From contig JAFAQY010000013.1 in assembly GCA_019261985.1 (NCBI GenBank), positions 17,500 to 81,499 of the forward strand: a stretch of DNA of 64,000 bases, in the 5' to 3' direction. The number at the start of each line of letters is the position of its first letter. Position 1 is the stretch's first letter. Source of the stretch: Bryobacterales bacterium. Its GTDB lineage: Bacteria > Acidobacteriota > Terriglobia > Bryobacterales > Bryobacteraceae. Positions 60,232 to 64,000 of the stretch are shown here, in pieces. The position numbers and the translations under genes were made by a program. The notes under the pieces are model-generated. The model saw only the letters and a list, made by a program, of their open reading frames with translations. It had not been told where the DNA came from and did no database searches.

Positions 60232-61120
60232 GCGGTAACCGAATGCGTGGATCCAGCCTGTAGAGGGCGATCTCAGCCGCAAAATTCGACACGATCAAAA
60301 CGCCTGCCAACATAACCAGGACGGTTTGCACGATGGAATAATCGCGCGCCTGAACGGCCTCAAGAAATAAAGGCCCTATCCCCGGCCAACCGGTCAGAAC
60401 TTCCACAACAAACGAAGAACTGATCGCCGCCGCAACGGAAAGCCCAGCCAATGATACTAGAGGATTGAGCGCGGCGCGTAGCACAAACTGGAGCCAAATC
60501 CTGCTCCCGGAGATGCCCCGCGATTCGGCGATGCGCACGAATTCCAACTTTTGTGCGTGGCGTAGCTCCCGCACCGAGTGGAAGACGACTACCGGCAGCA
60601 ACCCAAACGTCAAGCCGGCAATGGGAAGCCAAATGCCGGTAATCGAAATCCCCAGCCAGACCGCGGCCCATAAGATCAGGCTTACCGCCGCCACATCCGG
60701 AACAATCGTCGCGGCGGTCGCCCCTGGCTCGAATATGGTCGGCGCGATGCCAAAAACCCCCGCCGAAATCGCTCCTCCAAGGCCAAGCGCCCAGGAAAGA
60801 AGAAGCGCGGGTATGGCGACTTCCAGCGTTCCGCGGATACGTGGCGCCAACAATTGGCGAACCGGAATCCCGTACGCCAAGGAATCGCCGAAGTCGCCCT
60901 TGGCGCTCGAGGCCAGCCAGTTCACATAACGGCGAGGCCATGATTGTGTTAAGCCGTGAGCTTCCCTGATTCCCTCCAGCGAAGCTTTCGAGATTTGCGG
61001 ATTCTCCAGTTCAACGGTATAGATATCCCCCGGCAGCAGACGAAAAAAAAGGAACACCGCGATCGATATAACGAAGAACTGAATCAGGCTGATCAGCGCC
61101 TTGCGGAGGAGAAAAATCAT
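60215..61120 (-). CDS. ABC transporter permease (DppB/OppB type)
   Basis: The product has 301 residues with six membrane helices. LLPGDIYTVELENPQ after helix 1 and GLTQSWPRRYVNWLASSAKGDFGDSLAYGIPV are typical of DppB proteins, and the EAA loop appears as RIAESRGISGSRIWLQFVLRAALNPLVSLAG. It starts one base after the ATPase gene stop. The pair forms a heterodimeric channel. Confidence 0.9.
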   Translation of the reverse strand: MIFLLRKALISLIQFFVISIAVFLFFRLLPGDIYTVELENPQISKASLEGIREAHGLTQSWPRRYVNWLASSAKGDFGDSLAYGIPVRQLLAPRIRGTLEVAIPALLLSWALGLGGAISAGVFGIAPTIFEPGATAATIVPDVAAVSLILWAAVWLGISITGIWLPIAGLTFGLLPVVVFHSVRELRHAQKLEFVRIAESRGISGSRIWLQFVLRAALNPLVSLAGLSVAAAISSSFVVEVLTGWPGIGPLFLEAVQARDYSIVQTVLVMLAGVLIVSNFAAEIALYRLDPRIRLPHERFR

Positions 61121-61121
61121 C

Positions 61122-62459
61122 TCATTGGGATAGTGCCATCAGGTGCGCATCAGACGCCGCAATTCGTCCCGCCTCCATCCGCACAACCCGCGCGCCGAGT
61201 TCCATCGCGGCGTCAGCATCGTGGGTGACCAGCAGGATACTAAGGCCGCGCTCTTGTTGCCCGGCAAGGTAGCTCAAGATGTGGCCGCGCGTGGCTGCGT
61301 CCAGGCCCGACAAGGACTCATCCAGAATCAGCAGCCCATTTTTCAATCGCGCCGCGCTCCTTAAAATCGCCACGCGCGCCCGCTGCCCTTCGCTCAACGC
61401 GCTGACTTTTCGATTCAGCCACTCGCGCGGAAGACGGACTTGCGGAAGCAGCTCTGCGTCCGGGCGGCCGCATGCTTCCTTGAGAGCGGCCGCAATCGTT
61501 ACTCCGGGATTCAGCGATTCCGAAGGCTCCTGCTGAACCAGTTGAACACGTTCGGCAACAGCCGGCTTTCCCGCTTCGTGCCATTCGCCCGCCTCGTGCC
61601 ATTCGATCGAGCCGCTATCGAAGGTTTCTCGTCCGGCGATACATCGAGCCAACGTCGATTTGCCAGCCCCTGAAGGGCCCAAAATAGCAACACATTCGCC
61701 GCGCTGCATTTCGAAGGAAACGTGATCCAAAGCGCGGGCGACGGGCTTGGTTCGGGTGAGCCAATCCCGCCGGGTGAAGTTCTTAGTAACGTTGCCAACG
61801 GTGAGAAGGGGTTGAAGGGAAGCTACTCCAGGGCGGCGCGGCGCGGCGCCGGGTTGAAACTCCGGAGTCATTCTATGCACCCTGCAGCCTAACGTTCGAA
61901 ATACTCGTTCCCGGTGGGAAGCGATTAGAATTGCCGCCCCCGTTTCGCTGGCGTATTCGTCCAAAAAATGTAAAACCAGGGCCTCATTATCGGGATCCAG
62001 ATTGGACGTAGGCTCGTCGGCGAGGATCGCGGCGGGCCGCAGAGCGAGAGCTTGAATAATTAATACGCGCTGCCTTTCGCCGCCGCTCAACTGGTGCGGG
62101 TAAGCATCCATGATTCGCTTTTCGCCCAAGCCGACGCGCGCAAAAAGCCGGGCGGTTTCTTGCCGCGACCGGGTCAGCTCGGTAACTTGCGCGGCAGCCG
62201 TCAAATACGGAGATAAGCTCTGCAAGCTCTCTTGGGGAATGTATCCGGCCCGTCCGGCGATGGTGACTGTTCCGGCCATGACCCCGGTCTCCTGCAGCAA
62301 GCCGGTAGCTGCTCTGAGCACGGTGGTCTTTCCGCATCCGGATTCGCCAGCAAGACCCACGCGATCGCCGCGGCCGAGTGCAAGCGAAAAGGCGTCAACA
62401 ACCGGAGGCGCGCTCCCGTAGCTGACGCGTAGATCCCGGATATCCACAAGCGCTTCCAA
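61122..62459 (-). CDS. Two-domain ABC transporter ATPase (DppD-DppF fusion type)
   Basis: The product has 445 residues with two complete nucleotide-binding domains. Domain 1: Walker A GLAGESGCGKTTVLRA, signature LSGGERQRVLII, Walker B AAILADEPTSNLDPD. Domain 2 (from about 215): Walker A ILGPSGAGKSTLARC, an altered signature LSEGQRARVAIL, Walker B GLLILDESLSGLDAA. Both oligopeptide ATPases are thus on one chain and energise uptake. A six-residue EWHEAG duplication occurs in domain 2. Domain 2 lacks the consensus LSGGQ, so the two ATP sites may be asymmetric. The gene lies 3 bp after mutM. Confidence 0.9.
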   Translation of the reverse strand: MEALVDIRDLRVSYGSAPPVVDAFSLALGRGDRVGLAGESGCGKTTVLRAATGLLQETGVMAGTVTIAGRAGYIPQESLQSLSPYLTAAAQVTELTRSRQETARLFARVGLGEKRIMDAYPHQLSGGERQRVLIIQALALRPAAILADEPTSNLDPDNEALVLHFLDEYASETGAAILIASHRERVFRTLGCRVHRMTPEFQPGAAPRRPGVASLQPLLTVGNVTKNFTRRDWLTRTKPVARALDHVSFEMQRGECVAILGPSGAGKSTLARCIAGRETFDSGSIEWHEAGEWHEAGKPAVAERVQLVQQEPSESLNPGVTIAAALKEACGRPDAELLPQVRLPREWLNRKVSALSEGQRARVAILRSAARLKNGLLILDESLSGLDAATRGHILSYLAGQQERGLSILLVTHDADAAMELGARVVRMEAGRIAASDAHLMALSQ

Positions 62460-62462
62460 CTT

Positions 62463-63251
62463 TCACCGCCTCTGGCATTTCGGACAGAAATGCGTGCCCC
62501 GCTGCGCGACCACGATTCGGCGGATGCGCGTCCCGCAAACGCGGCAGGGTTCGCCTTCGCGGCCATACACGCGATGCTGGACCTGAAACCAGCCGCGCTC
62601 GCCATTTGCATCCACGTAATCCGACACCGAAGATCCGCCGAGCGCGATAGCTTCCGACAAAGTCTCCCGGATCGCCTGGTGCAACCGGCCGGCGCGCGGA
62701 GCGCTCAGCCTTGCCGCCGATGCCAGTGGATGAATCCCGGCTCTGAACAGGCTTTCGTCCGCATAAATATTGCCCAAACCGGCGAGAAAAGTCTGGTTTA
62801 GCAGCAGCGGTTTGATGCGAGCGCGCCGCTTCAGACGCTTGCGGAATTCATCGAGACCGACCTCCAGAGGCTCCGGGCCAAGGCGAGCCACTCGCTTCGG
62901 CGGGCCCGCGCTCCATTCAATTTTCCCGAACTGGCGCGGATCGTCGTAGAGAATTTGGCCCTCGTCGAGTGTGAAGACGCCGTAGGTGTGTTCGCCCGGC
63001 TGGCCCGATACCAACAGCCTGCCCGTCATGCCTAAATGCACCGCGAGCGTGCCCTGATCCAACCCGATCACGATGAACTTCCCCCGGCGACGGACATTCT
63101 CGACGCGCCGTCCGGCCAGGCGCGCGGCCAGCACCGCACGATTGCCTGGGGTAACGAATCGCGAGCTAAAATTCGCCGCAACGATGCGGCGGCCCATCAG
63201 CCGCGGCGCCACCGTCCGTACGACAGTTTCGACTTCAGGCAACTCCGGCAT
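62463..63251 (-). CDS. mutM: Formamidopyrimidine-DNA glycosylase (Fpg)
   Basis: The product has 262 residues. It begins with the catalytic PELPEVE, has the H2TH part (LLLNQTFLAGLGNIYADESLFRAGIHP) and ends with a four-cysteine zinc finger (CRVCGTRIRRIVVAQRGTHFCPKCQ). It excises 8-oxoguanine and other oxidised purines. Length and residues are normal. It lies in the run of minus-strand genes between the Rieske gene and the ABC transporter. Confidence 0.97.
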   Translation of the reverse strand: MPELPEVETVVRTVAPRLMGRRIVAANFSSRFVTPGNRAVLAARLAGRRVENVRRRGKFIVIGLDQGTLAVHLGMTGRLLVSGQPGEHTYGVFTLDEGQILYDDPRQFGKIEWSAGPPKRVARLGPEPLEVGLDEFRKRLKRRARIKPLLLNQTFLAGLGNIYADESLFRAGIHPLASAARLSAPRAGRLHQAIRETLSEAIALGGSSVSDYVDANGERGWFQVQHRVYGREGEPCRVCGTRIRRIVVAQRGTHFCPKCQRR

Positions 63252-63261
63252 GGTCGGTGGA

Positions 63262-63298
63262 GCAGGCTTTAGCCTGCCACTGGGGCTTCAGCCCCAGT
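63262..63298. repeat. Palindromic repeat unit forming the end of the Rieske gene
   Basis: GCAGGCTTTAGCCTGC followed by CTGGGGCTTCAGCCCCAG: two hairpins as in the other units. It overlaps the last ten codons of the Rieske gene and supplies its stop codon. Confidence 0.6.
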
Positions 63299-63604
63299 CT
63301 CGGGAACGTCTATCAGAATTTCGCCGCCCTCGACCTTCACCGGAAAGCATTCCACTTTCACGTCCGGATCGAAATCGTTGGCCCCCGTGCGGCAGTCGTA
63401 CTCCCAGGCATGCCACGGACAAACCAGAGTCGCCCCGTGGAGCGCGCCTTGACCCAGCGGCCCGCCCGCGTGGGGACAAACTCCATCGAGCGCGTGCAAT
63501 TCGCCATCGACGTTGCAAATCGCGTAGCTGTTACCGGCAATTTCGGCTTCCAACACCGATCCCGGCGTGAGCTGCGAAACGGACCCAACTTTGACAAAAG
63601 CCAT
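63269..63604 (-). CDS. Rieske-type [2Fe-2S] protein (NirD-like ferredoxin)
   Basis: The product has 111 residues. The cluster ligands are in VCPHAGGPLGQG (C-x-H) and LVCPWHAWEYDCRTG (C-x-x-H), the pattern of soluble Rieske ferredoxins and the small subunit of nitrite reductase. It transfers electrons in the cytoplasm; the partner is not in the window. The last ten residues (ETGAEAPVAG) come from a palindromic repeat, so the native C-terminus may have been changed. It is followed by mutM after 17 bp. Confidence 0.9.
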   Translation of the reverse strand: MAFVKVGSVSQLTPGSVLEAEIAGNSYAICNVDGELHALDGVCPHAGGPLGQGALHGATLVCPWHAWEYDCRTGANDFDPDVKVECFPVKVEGGEILIDVPETGAEAPVAG

Positions 63605-63727
63605 AACTCGCTATTCTCTCATTCAACGGCACGGCGTCGGGGCATTCAGCGCCCAGCGCCGGGCGCGGGACGAAGCGGCGTACGTTCTGCCCAAACGGGG
63701 CCGCGGCTGACTGCGTTGCGCGGGGTA

Positions 63728-63940
63728 TTAAGCGAGCGAGCCGCCGGCATCGCCGTTATTATCGAGAAGCGCCTTCTTGTGCTTCGGCTTTTTGCGCGCG
63801 TTTTTTGGTTTGATCACCTGTGAAGGCTTTACGCTGCCCACCCGCTCCCGCGCAATGTCCCCTTGAGACCTCGTTAGAAATGTCCCCCTAAACTGAAAGA
63901 CCTCCCCCGAAGGAGGAGGTCGGATTGGGGCGTACGGCAT
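63728..63940 (-). other. Uncertain frame with a lysine-rich end next to the insertion sequence
   Basis: The frame ends with VKPSQVIKPKNARKKPKHKKALLDNN and GDAGGSLA. The start of the frame lies within the insertion-sequence end, so the native beginning, if it was a gene, has been cut off. The lysine-rich composition is unlike chance translation of GC-rich DNA, but no family is recognised. Confidence 0.25.
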
Positions 63941-64000
63941 TGAGCAAGAGGGAACTGCAACGAGGTGGAGTGTTGGCGCGGGTGAAAGCCGGGGAGTTGC
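63865..64000 (+). mobile_element. Left end of an insertion sequence (continues beyond window)
   Basis: The phrase AATGTCCCC occurs twice close together (about 63857 and 63884), as seen in the ends of integrase-type IS elements with repeated GGACATT motifs. A transposase start follows at 63925. The left boundary is estimated. Confidence 0.5.
63925..64000 (+). CDS. Transposase N-terminus (ISNCY/IS481-like), partial
   Basis: A TTG after GGAGGAGGT starts LGRTALSKRELQRGGVLARVKAGEL, which runs to the window edge. ALSKRELQR followed by VLARVKAGEL is the usual start of integrase-core transposases with an N-terminal helix-turn-helix. Only 25 codons are visible. Confidence 0.55.
   Translation, partial: MGRTALSKRELQRGGVLARVKAGEL

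Overview
The window looks like a piece of an Acidobacteriota chromosome, most likely close to Bryobacterales/Solibacter. This is an inference from gene content: an Oar-type TonB-dependent receptor with a carboxypeptidase-like N-terminal domain, large membrane-anchored sulfatase-like proteins, YfhO, a DCC/lipase-maturation-factor protein, small secreted proteins of a type I associate with this phylum, and many GC-rich palindromic intergenic repeats. No rRNA gene is present, and two tRNA genes are seen. The DNA is GC-rich and gene-dense and there is no CRISPR array.

Region 1 (1-11756) is accessory DNA. A direct repeat of about 369 bp carrying the end of a SnoaL-like gene brackets a recombinase relic, a HAF-repeat secreted protein, a beta-helix secreted protein, a small frameshifted gene and a DHA2-type exporter. 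To its right lies a graveyard of mobile DNA (transposase tail, truncated group II intron, decayed IS66), then a di-haem cytochrome, a secreted MBL-fold hydrolase, another transposase relic and tRNA-Leu.

Region 2 (11757-22210) holds the TonB receptor with its co-transcribed secreted partner (both with Gly/Arg-rich inserts), two hypothetical proteins, a lone antitoxin between VOC genes, a DCC-lipase maturation factor fusion without a normal start codon, and a small membrane protein.

Region 3 (22211-35943) is hrcA followed by a seven-gene minus-strand operon: membrane glycosyltransferase-like protein, two sulfatase-like phosphotransferase/hydrolases, YfhO, an MBL-fold lactonase-like protein and a hydroxyacid-oxoacid transhydrogenase. 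A third sulfatase paralogue lies just upstream. Region 4 (36046-37413) is a tRNA-Arg gene with a duplicated 3' half about 1.3 kb away, bracketing a beta-helix pseudogene; this looks like the scar of an integrated element.

Region 5 (37579-50490) is mostly core metabolism: oxidoreductase, rsmD-recG, manganese catalase, DegT aminotransferase, a methyltransferase-glycosyltransferase fusion, a TSUP permease overlapping mtnA, and folP.

Region 6 (50760-63604) is a run of minus-strand genes: Rieske protein, mutM, an oligopeptide-type ABC transporter, then an ECF sigma factor overlapping a TPR-CHAT protease, a protein with an anti-sigma-like zinc motif, a secreted subtilisin carrying a triplicated QSTVEILD motif, and an XdhC-like protein. 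A possible ECF-type promoter lies before the last three. The CHAT/sigma/zinc-motif/subtilisin cassette is the most interesting system here: it resembles the protease-controlled sigma module of type III-E CRISPR loci (TPR-CHAT, Csx30, RpoE) but without CRISPR. The window ends in the left end of an insertion sequence.
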